The position numbers were made by a program, and so were the translations under genes. The notes under the pieces are model-generated. The model made no database searches. It was not told the origin of the DNA and saw only the letters and a program-made list of their open reading frames with translations. A stretch of 64,000 nucleotides of DNA, from assembly GCA_947038195.1 (NCBI GenBank), contig CAMQVI010000003.1, forward strand, positions 22,740-86,739, in the 5' to 3' direction. The DNA comes from an uncultured Brevinema sp. (lineage in GTDB: Bacteria > Spirochaetota > Brevinematia > Brevinematales > Brevinemataceae). Positions within the stretch are counted from its first letter, which is position 1, and each line of letters starts with the position of its first letter. This document shows positions 29,074 through 39,562 of the stretch, in pieces.

Positions 29074-31767
29074 TTAATGTTGATTTTTAAGATAATAACG
29101 AATAATTTGAGGTATGTCGAGAATAAATCCTATTTCTCCATTTCCTACAATAGTCGCAGCCGCAATACCAGGACTTGAAATAAGTCTATTATCAAGAGGC
29201 TTAATTACGATATCTTGTTCTCTTAAAATTTCAGGGATAACAATCCCTACTTGTCTATTACTATAACGAACGATAATACAAAAGTCTGTTTTCGTTTCAG
29301 TAACTTCATGTTCTTGTGATGCTTCTATGCTAACAGCATCTGTTTCTTCTGTAGTAGGTCCATCCACAAGAGGCTCTCCTTCCGTGAGGGGTGTTTCTTC
29401 CTTAATAGGAGAGTCAACAGACGTATCCATAAGGGGAGCATCTTCTGTCACAGAAGAGTCAACAGGACTATCCATATCTACAACAGTCCTATCCACAAGG
29501 ACAGCTTCTTCTACAAGAGGAGAGTCAACAGCTATATTTATAGGAGTAGCCTCTTCTACCATAGGGGTAGTGTTTTCTTTAACAGAAACAGAATCATCAA
29601 GCTCTTCTTGTAAATAGAGCGATTTTTCTCCATATTCTCCGTAAAGTATGCTAGGAAGGGATACTAGAGGGATCAATTTTTCTCTAAATTCAATAGCATG
29701 ATAATTATTTAATTTATGTAAGGCATTAGGGTTTAGGATAATGGTTTCTTCTACAGAGGCAATAGGCATAATATAATGCACCCCACCAATTACAATCAGT
29801 AGTCCTTGAATAATAGCCAAAGTTAAAGGTAATTGTATACGTATAGTAGATCCAACTCCTACCTCAGAATTAATGGTGACAGATCCCCCCAACTCTTCGA
29901 TTTTTCTATGTACTACGTCCATTCCTACACCACGACCGGAGAGATTGGATATTTGTTCCGCAGTAGAAAAACCAGGCATTAAAATGAGAGAAAGTTTTTC
30001 TTGTTTGGACATCATGTTGATTTGATTTTGAGTAATAAATCCTTTCTCTAAGGCTTTTTCAGCAATTTTATTTGCATCAATACCTTTACCATTATCAGCA
30101 ATTTCAATAAAGATAGCATCGCCTTCTTGGTAAGCTTTTAATTGAATGATACCTGAAGGGTCTTTTCCCGCAGCTTTTCTATCTTCAGGCATTTCTATAC
30201 CGTGATCAAGAGAGTTACGTATCATGTGCATGAGGGGATCGTAAAGGTCATCAATCATCCCTTTATCGATTTCTGTTTCTCCACCTTCCATAACCAGTTC
30301 AATATTTTTATTTAATTGTTTAGCAATATCTCTTGTTAAACGAGTAAATCGAGAAAAAACGGTTTGTATAGGAACCATACGAAGATTCATCATACGCCCT
30401 TGTAAGGTAGATGAAATACGAGATAATTGTTGAGTATATTCAATATAATGATCAATATTAGTATTAATAAGAGAAAAAGCGTCTTTAAACTGATCATTTC
30501 TTTGTATATTGACGTCAGGATCTTCATGGAGAGGCAAGGGAGTGGAAGAGGATAAATAACTTCTTAAGCTCGTTCTAATATCTTGCACCGATTTTTCCAA
30601 ATCAGAGCCAAACTGAGTGAGACCAGATCTGATAATTACGAGCTCTCCTAGGAGATTTAATAGATCATCAATACGTGAGCTTTCTACTTTTAGGGTAGGG
30701 CTACGTTTTTCTTCTTCTTTAGCAGGAGCTTTAGCGTCTTCTTTAGCAGAGACTTGATCGGAAGGAGATAGGTCTACGACCTCAGACTCATCGTCACTTA
30801 CTACTGCTACGACAGGCTCTGGAATAGGGGCTACGACAGGCGCTACGATAGGAGATGCAACAGGAGGAGCTACGATAGGAGCTTCTTCAGTAGGAGCATT
30901 CGAGCCGTATATTCCTCTTTCTATTTCTGCTAAGTAGTCAGGACTAACCACCCTAACAGTAACTCTTGTTACTACATCTGCGAGAGAAAGTTTGTTTTCT
31001 ATGTACTCTATAGATTCCTGACAAGAAGCTACAACATTCAGATAAGGCATATATTCTTCATCCATACATTCAGGGGTAGGATTCATAATAATAGGTTCTG
31101 TAAAACTATTTATCACGTTTAATATTTCAAAAGGTCCCACTTCTTTCAGTTCATAACTTTCATTAAAACGTATTTCGATAAAAACCAAGGTTTCTTCGAG
31201 ATTTACCGCTTCGTGAATACTTGCCATCTGATCATTTGTAAGACCAAAACGTGCAGCTACAGGTAAAAGATCAATAGGGTTTAATATTTCTTCTTCATTT
31301 GCATCTGCAACAGCAGTAGCAGTGCTTACTGCACTAGTGACGGGTGTGTCGCTATTCACTTTAGGTACTCCTCCATTAAGGGCAGTTTCTTTTAGGTTTT
31401 CTAAAGATTTGATTAGTCCTGCTGCTCTTTCAAAAGGGTGTGCTTGATTGCTTTCATGGGCTTTTAAGAGGATTTCTAATTCATCTTTTACTTCTAGAAG
31501 TAAAGAGATATCATTTTCGTTGAAAGAATATTTCCCATTACGGACAAGATCAAGGACATCTTCCATAATATGAGTAAGTTTAGTGACGTCATCGAATCCT
31601 ACTGCTCCAGCTCCACCTTTGATGGTATGAGCTACACGGAAAATAGTATCAATTCCTGATTTATCAGACAAATCTTTTTCTAAGTTAAGTAATTCTTCTT
31701 CGAGATTTTCTATAAGACTATAGGCTTCTTCTAGAAAATCTCCAATCAATTCTTTCCATTCGTCCAT
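29074..31767 (-). CDS. cheA: Chemotaxis histidine kinase CheA
   Basis: HPt AHTIKGGAGAVGF; HATPase MIRNSLDHGIE, DNGKGID; C-terminal CheW-like P5. Confidence 0.97.
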   Translation of the reverse strand: MDEWKELIGDFLEEAYSLIENLEEELLNLEKDLSDKSGIDTIFRVAHTIKGGAGAVGFDDVTKLTHIMEDVLDLVRNGKYSFNENDISLLLEVKDELEILLKAHESNQAHPFERAAGLIKSLENLKETALNGGVPKVNSDTPVTSAVSTATAVADANEEEILNPIDLLPVAARFGLTNDQMASIHEAVNLEETLVFIEIRFNESYELKEVGPFEILNVINSFTEPIIMNPTPECMDEEYMPYLNVVASCQESIEYIENKLSLADVVTRVTVRVVSPDYLAEIERGIYGSNAPTEEAPIVAPPVASPIVAPVVAPIPEPVVAVVSDDESEVVDLSPSDQVSAKEDAKAPAKEEEKRSPTLKVESSRIDDLLNLLGELVIIRSGLTQFGSDLEKSVQDIRTSLRSYLSSSTPLPLHEDPDVNIQRNDQFKDAFSLINTNIDHYIEYTQQLSRISSTLQGRMMNLRMVPIQTVFSRFTRLTRDIAKQLNKNIELVMEGGETEIDKGMIDDLYDPLMHMIRNSLDHGIEMPEDRKAAGKDPSGIIQLKAYQEGDAIFIEIADNGKGIDANKIAEKALEKGFITQNQINMMSKQEKLSLILMPGFSTAEQISNLSGRGVGMDVVHRKIEELGGSVTINSEVGVGSTIRIQLPLTLAIIQGLLIVIGGVHYIMPIASVEETIILNPNALHKLNNYHAIEFREKLIPLVSLPSILYGEYGEKSLYLQEELDDSVSVKENTTPMVEEATPINIAVDSPLVEEAVLVDRTVVDMDSPVDSSVTEDAPLMDTSVDSPIKEETPLTEGEPLVDGPTTEETDAVSIEASQEHEVTETKTDFCIIVRYSNRQVGIVIPEILREQDIVIKPLDNRLISSPGIAAATIVGNGEIGFILDIPQIIRYYLKNQH

Positions 31768-31782
31768 TATTCCTCCACAGAA

Positions 31783-32931
31783 TTATACATAATAGCTCGT
31801 TAAAGCCATTTGAATTCCTTTTCCTAGTTCGTCCTGAGACAAAATAATATCGGCAGCACCACTTTTTACAACAGCACGGGGCATTCCCCATACAGCACTA
31901 GAGGCTTCATCTTGTGCAATGACAAAGGATCCTTTGCTATGTAATTGCTGAGCTCCTATAGCCCCATCTGTTCCCATTCCACTGAGGATGGCGAGAATAA
32001 CATGACCGTGCAAGGAGTCCATTAGGTGTTCTATAGCAAGATTGATAGAAGGTTTAAAAGGATGAGCTGTATAATCTTTTCTTTCGCTATAGTATACAAA
32101 TAAATTTCCAAAAGCACTAAGGCGACCATGCATTCCACCAGGGAAAACATAAATATTACCATTTTCTAGGGGCATACTATGTTGTAACTCGTGTGCCTTA
32201 AAGCTACTAGCCTCTTCCAATTCTTTTGCAAAAGATTTCGTAAAGCCTTCGGGCATATGCTGTATAATTACTATCGGTATTTTAATTCTAGGGTCAAGAC
32301 TTTGGACGATTTCTCTTACAACTTGGGGTCCACCCGTGGAAGCACCAATGATCAAAAGTTTAGGATATACCCTTTTAGTAACTAAAACATCCTTTAGAGC
32401 TTGTATTCCCGAAGGAATGTTATTATTATTATTTGTTTCTTTAGGTTTAGATATATCAGATAAACTTCTAGGGGCAAAACCTAGGCTAGGGCCTGTTTTT
32501 AATAACTCCCTTGTTTTTTTTGCTTCTATCCCTGATAATATTTTCGGTAAGAAGGTGTTTCTTAGTTTAGGAATTAATTCTTCGGCTGTAGCTTCTACTT
32601 TTAAGGCGAAATCACAAAATCCAAAATTCAATGCCTTCGTAAACGTAGGATCTCCATGGCGTGCTGTAGAGCTATATATAATAACAAAAGGACGCTCAGA
32701 GGAAGGAATAACTTCTTCCATTTGTTGTAGTACATAAAGAGCGTCACCGTCAGCCATAACCAAATCAAGGATTACTACATCTGGTTTTGTGGATAATATT
32801 TTTTGAAATCCTAAATGTCCATTCGGCACAGAACTTACAATTTCTAAGTTAGGCACACTTGAGATCATTGTAGAGAGATAATTTCGGACTACCACAGAGT
32901 CATCAATAATAAGTATTTTTCCTTTACTCAT
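31783..32931 (-). CDS. cheB: Protein-glutamate methylesterase CheB
   Basis: Receiver ILIIDDSVVVRNYL plus catalytic GASTGGP, GMGTDGAIGAQQL. Confidence 0.96.
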   Translation of the reverse strand: MSKGKILIIDDSVVVRNYLSTMISSVPNLEIVSSVPNGHLGFQKILSTKPDVVILDLVMADGDALYVLQQMEEVIPSSERPFVIIYSSTARHGDPTFTKALNFGFCDFALKVEATAEELIPKLRNTFLPKILSGIEAKKTRELLKTGPSLGFAPRSLSDISKPKETNNNNNIPSGIQALKDVLVTKRVYPKLLIIGASTGGPQVVREIVQSLDPRIKIPIVIIQHMPEGFTKSFAKELEEASSFKAHELQHSMPLENGNIYVFPGGMHGRLSAFGNLFVYYSERKDYTAHPFKPSINLAIEHLMDSLHGHVILAILSGMGTDGAIGAQQLHSKGSFVIAQDEASSAVWGMPRAVVKSGAADIILSQDELGKGIQMALTSYYV

Positions 32932-32951
32932 GCTTCCCTTCTCCTTGAAAA

Positions 32952-33809
32952 TTAATGATGATCATTGGTATAAAAAATACACTTGGGAAGCATGCGAGCA
33001 TGCAATGAAGTGGATATTCCAGATAATGTCTCAGAAGGGCTAACAAAAAAATACCTACTGGGAGCCAGTGCCTTTGTAAGATTGTCTACGACTTTTTTCT
33101 GTGTTTCTATATCAAAGTAAATAAGCACATTACGACATAGAATTAAATCCATATTATAAATTTTAGGGCTATCCATTAAATTGTGTGGACCATAAGTAAT
33201 ATGTTTTTTCACGGCATCAGGCATAATAATATAATCGTTTTCTAAAAAACCACGTTCTGACATTTCTCCTTCACTAATAGTTATATATGCATGGTATTCT
33301 TTAGGGATATATTTAAGGGAATTATAATTATAGAGACCTTCTTGAGCTGCTTTTAAGGATGTTTCATCTATATCGGTAGCAATAATATCAAAAGTCCAAT
33401 CAGAGTGATGGTGAGTTGCTAAATAATGCATAATATATAAAACAAGAGAGTAAGGTTCTTCCCCAGAAGAACAAGCGGCACTCCATATTGCTATATGCTT
33501 AGTAGCTGCATTTTTTTCTATTAATTCGGGTAGTATCGTAGATCCAAGTCCGTTAAATTGCTCCATACTTCTAAAAAAGAGAGTGTGATTGGTTGTTACA
33601 TATCCAATAAAGGTTGTTAACTCTGTTTCATTTACTTCTAATAAATGGGCAAAATCTTCAACAGTGCCAAATCGTTTTTTAAAACTACTTTGTACTCGTT
33701 GATCTAAAACTTTCATATGACTTGGCGGGAAAACAATCCCACTTTTAGTGTAAATAAGATTGGCTATTTTTTCTAGTATAGCCAATGGTGTCGTGTGCGC
33801 TTCTAGCAT
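32952..33809 (-). CDS. cheR: Chemotaxis methyltransferase CheR
   Basis: IAIWSAACSSGEEPYSLVLYI, DIIATDIDETSLKAAQEG, LILCRNVLIYFD. Confidence 0.96.
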   Translation of the reverse strand: MLEAHTTPLAILEKIANLIYTKSGIVFPPSHMKVLDQRVQSSFKKRFGTVEDFAHLLEVNETELTTFIGYVTTNHTLFFRSMEQFNGLGSTILPELIEKNAATKHIAIWSAACSSGEEPYSLVLYIMHYLATHHHSDWTFDIIATDIDETSLKAAQEGLYNYNSLKYIPKEYHAYITISEGEMSERGFLENDYIIMPDAVKKHITYGPHNLMDSPKIYNMDLILCRNVLIYFDIETQKKVVDNLTKALAPSRYFFVSPSETLSGISTSLHARMLPKCIFYTNDHH

Positions 33810-33840
33810 TAGATGCTCCTGTTATTAATTAATTAATTAA

Positions 33841-34698
33841 TTAATCTTCGTTTTCTAGAATGTTATCAATACAATCATTTAAATCATACTCTATTAAATC
33901 GGCTATTAAAACAAAATCTTTATTTTCAAAAGCATTAAGTAATTGTAAAGAAAGATCTTTTAACACTAAAGCGTGCTCTTCTATGGCTGTATCACCCACT
34001 CTGGAGGCGACGTACCTTGTGAATAGCTCTATAGTATCAATAACAATACATAATTGTTGTATGGCTTCCAAATCATTTCCTGTTTGAAAATGAGTAGCCA
34101 ATTCTGGTAGACGAGTTTGAATATCTTTGAGATGAGCATAGGTGTTTTCTTTTGTAAATTCTTCTTCATTTATTAATTTTTCTTTGAGAATTTCAAAATG
34201 TTCAGCCACTTTTTCTAGCTCATTTCCTAGGCGTTTCATATCCTCTAAATCACTCATTCCATTATCTATTTTTTTGAGAGCATTGGTAATAATAGCTTTT
34301 AGAACGGGAATATCTATAGGAGGGAAGGCTAGAGAATTACGGAGAGCCTCTAGGCTTTCCAAAATCCAAGCAAAACTATTTATCAGTTCTCCTTTTTTGG
34401 ACATAGACCCATTTTTTAACTCTTGAGCCCCAATTTTAATAAATTGTTTTCCATCTTCTAAAAGAGAAATCCCAATTTCTATTCTTGTAGCTACTGTTAG
34501 TTCTATCTGCTCCACCTTAGACACAAGAGTCCCTAATATTACAGGGTCATCCATAGATTTGTATTCATTATCAACAGCCATAGATGCAATAATGAGATTT
34601 TCTTCTAGTTCTTTTTTTATAGCTATCAATAGATCTTGTATCGTATCGGATTCTTGAGGACTTACACCCACAGGGGTATTATTGATAAATAGTTGCAT
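33841..34698 (-). CDS. Uncharacterised helical protein heading the che block
   Basis: 285 aa ORF, no recognisable family; co-directional with cheR. Confidence 0.7.
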   Translation of the reverse strand: MQLFINNTPVGVSPQESDTIQDLLIAIKKELEENLIIASMAVDNEYKSMDDPVILGTLVSKVEQIELTVATRIEIGISLLEDGKQFIKIGAQELKNGSMSKKGELINSFAWILESLEALRNSLAFPPIDIPVLKAIITNALKKIDNGMSDLEDMKRLGNELEKVAEHFEILKEKLINEEEFTKENTYAHLKDIQTRLPELATHFQTGNDLEAIQQLCIVIDTIELFTRYVASRVGDTAIEEHALVLKDLSLQLLNAFENKDFVLIADLIEYDLNDCIDNILENED

Positions 34699-34719
34699 TA
34701 TATATTCTCTCTTAGTTAT

Positions 34720-36408
34720 TTAAATATTAAGTATTTGGAGGAAAGTTTTTTTAATTTCTTCATGGTCTTTTTCTACTTCTATGACACAATGTATGCAGGC
34801 GACTTCCCCATGAGTAGAGAAGTAAAATTTTAATTTAGGTTCCGTCCCTGAAGGTCTAGCAATAATTCTTATATTATCTTCATAATGAAGGGTGAGTACA
34901 TTAGATGGAGGTAAGCCTGTGGTATCATTTTGATAATCAACAGTTTTAAGTAATTCTATCATACCTATTTTTTTAGGAGGATTTTTTCTAAGATTGTCCA
35001 TAATTTCATTGATTTTATCCACACCATCTTTCCCTAAAAGGGTAACAGAGTGCTGAGACTCTTTGTAGTGTCCATATTTAATGGCAATATCTAGAATCAC
35101 TTGATCTAGAGTTTTACCCTCTTTTTTATAATAGGCAGCTAATTCAGCAAAAATTGCCGTAGCAGAAACTCCATCTTTGTCTCTAACTTTATCAGAAATA
35201 TTATAGCCGTGGCTTTCTTCCATTCCAAATAAAAAGTTTTTACCAGCAGTAAGATTTTTCTCTATTTCAATAGCTATCCATTTGAATCCTGTTAATACTT
35301 CACTATAAGCGACTTCGTTTTCTGCTGCTATTTGTCCAATAAGAGGAGTGCTTACAATAGTGCTTACCAAAAATGAGTTTTCAAGAGGCTTGTTTTTAAG
35401 AAGGTAATATTCAATAAGGATCCCTATTTGGTTACCATTAAGGAGTTCAAAATTACCATTACTATGTTTATAAGCTACTCCTATTCTATCAGCATCAGGG
35501 TCTGTTGCAATAAAAATATCCATATTATTAGCTTTAGCATACTCCATCCCTGGGAGCATAGCTTTATGTTCTTCAGGATTGGGAGAAGGGGCATTGGTGA
35601 AATTACCATCAGGAGTCCCTTGATCGGCAAATAAGGTTACATTTTTGAAGCCTATTTTTTTGAGAAGTTTAGGGGTGATTTTATACCCACAGCCATGTAA
35701 AGGAGAATATAGGATTTTAAGGTCTGTTTCTTTACAGAGTTTTTGATTAATAGCAAATCCCTTTGCTTCTTGCACATAGCTATCCAAATACTCATCACAA
35801 TAATGGAAAAGGGGAGATTTTTCTGTTACTTTAAAAGGGACACTACGCACTTTAGATAATTCATCGATTTTTCTCACTTCAACAATAACATTTTTATCAT
35901 GAGGAGGAGTTAATTGAGCACCATCTTCCCAGAATACTTTGTAGCCATTGTATTCTTTGGGGTTATGGGAAGCCGTATTCATAATACCTGCTTTCGCCCC
36001 TAATTCTCTAATAGCATAAGATATTACAGGGGTAGGAGCGAGATCTTTGAAGAAATAAACGGTAATGTTATTTTCCACTAAGACAGAAGCAGCTTCTTGG
36101 GCAAATTCTAAAGAATAGATACGGGAATCTCGTCCTATGACCACTCCCTTTTTAGCGCCACCCTGACCGAGAATATAATTAGCTAGTCCTTGGGTAACTT
36201 TACGAATATTATAAATATTCATTCGGTTTGTTCCAGCCCCTCGAGTACCTCTTAGACCCCCTGTCCCAAACTCTAAATCTTGCCAAAAACGATCTGTCAA
36301 TTCCATTTCATTATCGCTATCAATCAGTTTTTGTATTTCTTGTCTTGTGCTCGTGTCATATTCTTCTGTTGTCCATTCTTGAGCTTTTTTTAAAATTTCA
36401 GGATTCAT
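34720..36408 (-). CDS. pgm: Phosphoglucomutase/phosphomannomutase
   Basis: GTGGLRGTRGAGTNRMNIYN, TASHNPKEYNGYKVF, ATDPDADRIGVA, RPSGTEPKLKFYF. Confidence 0.95.
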   Translation of the reverse strand: MNPEILKKAQEWTTEEYDTSTRQEIQKLIDSDNEMELTDRFWQDLEFGTGGLRGTRGAGTNRMNIYNIRKVTQGLANYILGQGGAKKGVVIGRDSRIYSLEFAQEAASVLVENNITVYFFKDLAPTPVISYAIRELGAKAGIMNTASHNPKEYNGYKVFWEDGAQLTPPHDKNVIVEVRKIDELSKVRSVPFKVTEKSPLFHYCDEYLDSYVQEAKGFAINQKLCKETDLKILYSPLHGCGYKITPKLLKKIGFKNVTLFADQGTPDGNFTNAPSPNPEEHKAMLPGMEYAKANNMDIFIATDPDADRIGVAYKHSNGNFELLNGNQIGILIEYYLLKNKPLENSFLVSTIVSTPLIGQIAAENEVAYSEVLTGFKWIAIEIEKNLTAGKNFLFGMEESHGYNISDKVRDKDGVSATAIFAELAAYYKKEGKTLDQVILDIAIKYGHYKESQHSVTLLGKDGVDKINEIMDNLRKNPPKKIGMIELLKTVDYQNDTTGLPPSNVLTLHYEDNIRIIARPSGTEPKLKFYFSTHGEVACIHCVIEVEKDHEEIKKTFLQILNI

Positions 36409-36436
36409 ATAAATCCTCCTTCCATAATTATAGTAT

Positions 36437-37294
36437 TTATATTTTGATATTATAATGAATAATAGCTTCGGTAATCAAGGATAAGTAGTAAAATAATAAA
36501 AGCACTAGAGGATAAGAGCAAACCAACACAGCGACATCCCCTAATATTCCAACACCTTTAAAAGACACCGTGTTTTTAAAGGCGATAGCTATAGTAGCTA
36601 TTATCAGTAAACTTACCAATCCTATGAGGTAATAGCTTAATGCTAATAAAATAGGAAGGGCAAAGGTCCCTGTATAGAGCCTATTGATAATGATAGGGAT
36701 GAGCTTAATATTTTTAGGGTCCGTCACGCCCCAAAGGTCAAAAAATGCTCTCACATCAAAAGGAATAGGGATAGTGTAATTTTTAGGCAAATCTTTAACA
36801 GGGGTAAACACATCGTTAGATACTAAAAAGATAGTAGCCTTATAGAGGACTATTTTTCTATCTATTATTTTCCCATGCCGAGCGTAGAGAGCATAGCGTT
36901 GAGAAGATTGGCTCAAGTTCCCTATAAAAGCATTTTGTACTAAATAAGAAGATGGGTTTTGCTGAGCTATTGTCCCAAAAACAAAACACCCATTATTATG
37001 CTGAACGACTAAGCCTCTTTTAGACGGCAATTCATCTATCGTTTCAAACTCTTGTAAAATAATCTTCATAGAAGCATCTACAGGAGCGGGGGTAATGATT
37101 GGTGTTTTTTCTAAAAAAGGGATTAAAACTTCTTTTATTCCAAATTGCACTCCAACAAGGAAAAGGATATAAAAGAAGCAAGAGATAAAGAGAAACCTAG
37201 ATTCTCTTGTTTGCTTAATAACAATAGCGACAAATAAACTTGTCCCCGCAAGAGGAATATAAAAATCCAAGCTTCCCTTCAACACATCTACCAT
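36437..37294 (-). CDS. Membrane protein, unknown (TM-extracytoplasmic-TM topology)
   Basis: 285 aa, hydrophobic ends with a soluble middle. Confidence 0.6.
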   Translation of the reverse strand: MVDVLKGSLDFYIPLAGTSLFVAIVIKQTRESRFLFISCFFYILFLVGVQFGIKEVLIPFLEKTPIITPAPVDASMKIILQEFETIDELPSKRGLVVQHNNGCFVFGTIAQQNPSSYLVQNAFIGNLSQSSQRYALYARHGKIIDRKIVLYKATIFLVSNDVFTPVKDLPKNYTIPIPFDVRAFFDLWGVTDPKNIKLIPIIINRLYTGTFALPILLALSYYLIGLVSLLIIATIAIAFKNTVSFKGVGILGDVAVLVCSYPLVLLLFYYLSLITEAIIHYNIKI

Positions 37295-37370
37295 ACTTTC
37301 ATTAAAGAAGAATTGTGTTACAAAAACAATAGTATAGCTTAAAAAGAGGAGAAGAAAAGCAATTAATACT

Positions 37371-38546
37371 CTAGGGATGTTGTTTCTCCTTTAAGATTAT
37401 TTTTAAGGTGTAAGCCACTAGACAACAAACACACAGTATTCCAAAAATCAATGTGTGGATAATTAAAAAAGAGTACTGAGGTAACACTTTCTGTAATTCC
37501 AAACTAGCACTCATCGTATAAGACGAATAAGAAGGAACGTAAAGAGATGATACTAATATTAAAACAATAGCCCCCAAAAGATGTTGTCTTAGGGTAAGTA
37601 AAATCCCCAATAGAGAGGCAAAGGTAAAAATACAAAGAAGACTGATAAAAATACTAAGATAGTCCACGAGCTTTATTTTGTTTTCTCTCGATATTCTTTT
37701 TAAAGTATCTTTTTTGAGAATTTTTTCTTGAGTTTCTACAGTCTTATCGTGAAACACTTGTAAGACATCACCCTGTACTCTAGGGACTCTATTGGTTCTT
37801 GCCTCTTTTTTAATTAATAACTGATTAAAATATTTGTTAGTCTGCTGGGGGAGGGGCATTTCTAGGGCTTTATAAATATTAGCAATTTGGGTATTTAAAT
37901 CTAACATATTATCAAACCAAGTTTGAATGACGTATTGCCCTAAGCTGTACTGGGGGAAAGAAGGGTAAGAATTATCATAAGGCAGCACTAAAACCCCTTG
38001 TTGAGGGTAATAACCAAACTCTGAAAAAGAATGGGGCTTTTTTAAAGAAAAACTATGAGTGTTTGTTTCTATTTCATCAAAAAGGATATAATTAGAAGTT
38101 ATCCACAGAGCCGAGCTCGTGGGTAAAGAGAACATTTCATGAATACCTTCCCGAGGATTTAAAATCAAAGTCCCTGCAGGGCTAGTCACTATAGGACCTC
38201 TTGGGGCTACAATATTAGGGCGTAATTTTTCTATTTCTAAAGGTAAATCATGTTGCGTATAAGGAAATCCTATCATTAAAATCACACTAGAAAGGAAGGC
38301 TCCTACGAGGATACTGGTCAATTGAATTGATGTTTTATGAGGAGCTAAAAACCCTGAGTAAAAAGCTTGATGAAACCATAAAAACCAAGGGATAGAGAGC
38401 AATACCGTGTCTCTGAAAATAGAAAAACTTTGATCCCAAGTATAATTATGAGCTAATAAAATCCATAAAATAAAGGAACAAAATAATAATAAGACAAGAA
38501 TACGTTTTGCTAGAGTAGAAAAGTAGTATAAGACTAAAGAAATCAT
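37371..38546 (-). CDS. Membrane protein, unknown (TM-extracytoplasmic-TM topology)
   Basis: 391 aa, N- and C-terminal TM bundles flanking a soluble domain. Confidence 0.65.
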   Translation of the reverse strand: MISLVLYYFSTLAKRILVLLLFCSFILWILLAHNYTWDQSFSIFRDTVLLSIPWFLWFHQAFYSGFLAPHKTSIQLTSILVGAFLSSVILMIGFPYTQHDLPLEIEKLRPNIVAPRGPIVTSPAGTLILNPREGIHEMFSLPTSSALWITSNYILFDEIETNTHSFSLKKPHSFSEFGYYPQQGVLVLPYDNSYPSFPQYSLGQYVIQTWFDNMLDLNTQIANIYKALEMPLPQQTNKYFNQLLIKKEARTNRVPRVQGDVLQVFHDKTVETQEKILKKDTLKRISRENKIKLVDYLSIFISLLCIFTFASLLGILLTLRQHLLGAIVLILVSSLYVPSYSSYTMSASLELQKVLPQYSFLIIHTLIFGILCVCCLVAYTLKIILKEKQHP

Positions 38547-38804
38547 TCTTATTCCTTATAACCAATTTATATATTTTACTTTCTTTTTTACAATATATCA
38601 AGTAAATATTTGATATATTTGATATATTTATTATTTATAAAGAATAAGGAGAATTTTATTAAAAATAGATAAAAAATGAAGAAGTTCTAAGTTTAGCTAA
38701 AAATACTAAAAAATATGATACACATTTTTAGAAAAATATTGGATTCTATCAACTTAATTATATATATTTAATCAATAAGATAAATATTTCAAGGAGAAAT
38801 AATC

Positions 38805-39440
38805 ATGAAAAAAATAGCTCTAATAGCGGCACTATTGTGTGCAGTAGCCTGTGGAAAAGAGGGTGAAAACCAAGCCGACATAGTGGACATGGAAGTCTAC
38901 CCTCCCATAGAGGGCATGGAAACCCCTAGTGAGAGTTTTGTTGCCCCTATGATGCTCGTCTCTTACCAAAAAACCGACAATCCTGATGAGGGCTTTTTAG
39001 TCACTATGATACCTCATCATCAAAGTGCTGTACTTTCCTCAGAAGAATATCTTAAAGTAGGTAAGGACAAAGATGCTCTCACATTTGCTCAAAATATCAT
39101 TAGCGCTCAAAAAAAAGAGATTGCTGAATTCAAGGCTTACATGGATAATTTAGATGAAGAAGCTATTAACTATAGCGATGCAGAAAGTAAAAAAGTTGCA
39201 GACGAATCAGAAAAAATGATGAATTCTATGTTGATGACAATGTCTTCTATGAGAATGACAGGTGATGCGGATATTGATTATCTTGCTAGTATGATACCTC
39301 ATCATCAAGGCTCCATAGACCTTTCCAAATCTATTCTATCTATTACTAAAAATGAAAAAATTAAAGAAATCGCCAATCAAATTATTGCTGACCAAGAAAA
39401 AGAAATTACTAATATTAAGAAGATGTTAGCCAAACTTTAA
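38805..39440 (+). CDS. DUF305-family lipoprotein
   Basis: Lipobox LLCAVAC; two MIPHHQ motifs as in DUF305. Confidence 0.85.
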   Translation: MKKIALIAALLCAVACGKEGENQADIVDMEVYPPIEGMETPSESFVAPMMLVSYQKTDNPDEGFLVTMIPHHQSAVLSSEEYLKVGKDKDALTFAQNIISAQKKEIAEFKAYMDNLDEEAINYSDAESKKVADESEKMMNSMLMTMSSMRMTGDADIDYLASMIPHHQGSIDLSKSILSITKNEKIKEIANQIIADQEKEITNIKKMLAKL

Positions 39441-39453
39441 AAACAGTATATTT

Positions 39454-39485
39454 AAAAAGCAGCCCATTAGAGGGCTGCTTTTTTA
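39454..39485 (+). terminator. Hairpin terminator
   Basis: AAAAAGCAGCCCATTAGAGGGCTGCTTTTTT. Confidence 0.88.
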
Positions 39486-39562
39486 GTTTAAAATACTATT
39501 TTTATGATAGTATTTCTTGAATATTTATGGGAAATATTTTATACTATTAGTGTGAAGGAGGA

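Noticed and set aside
29327-29617. 96-aa plus-strand Ser/Thr/Val-rich ORF
   Set aside because: Antisense shadow of the repetitive insertion in cheA.
38805-39440. Double MIPHHQ motif as an unusual internal duplication
   Set aside because: Two HH motifs are the normal DUF305 arrangement.
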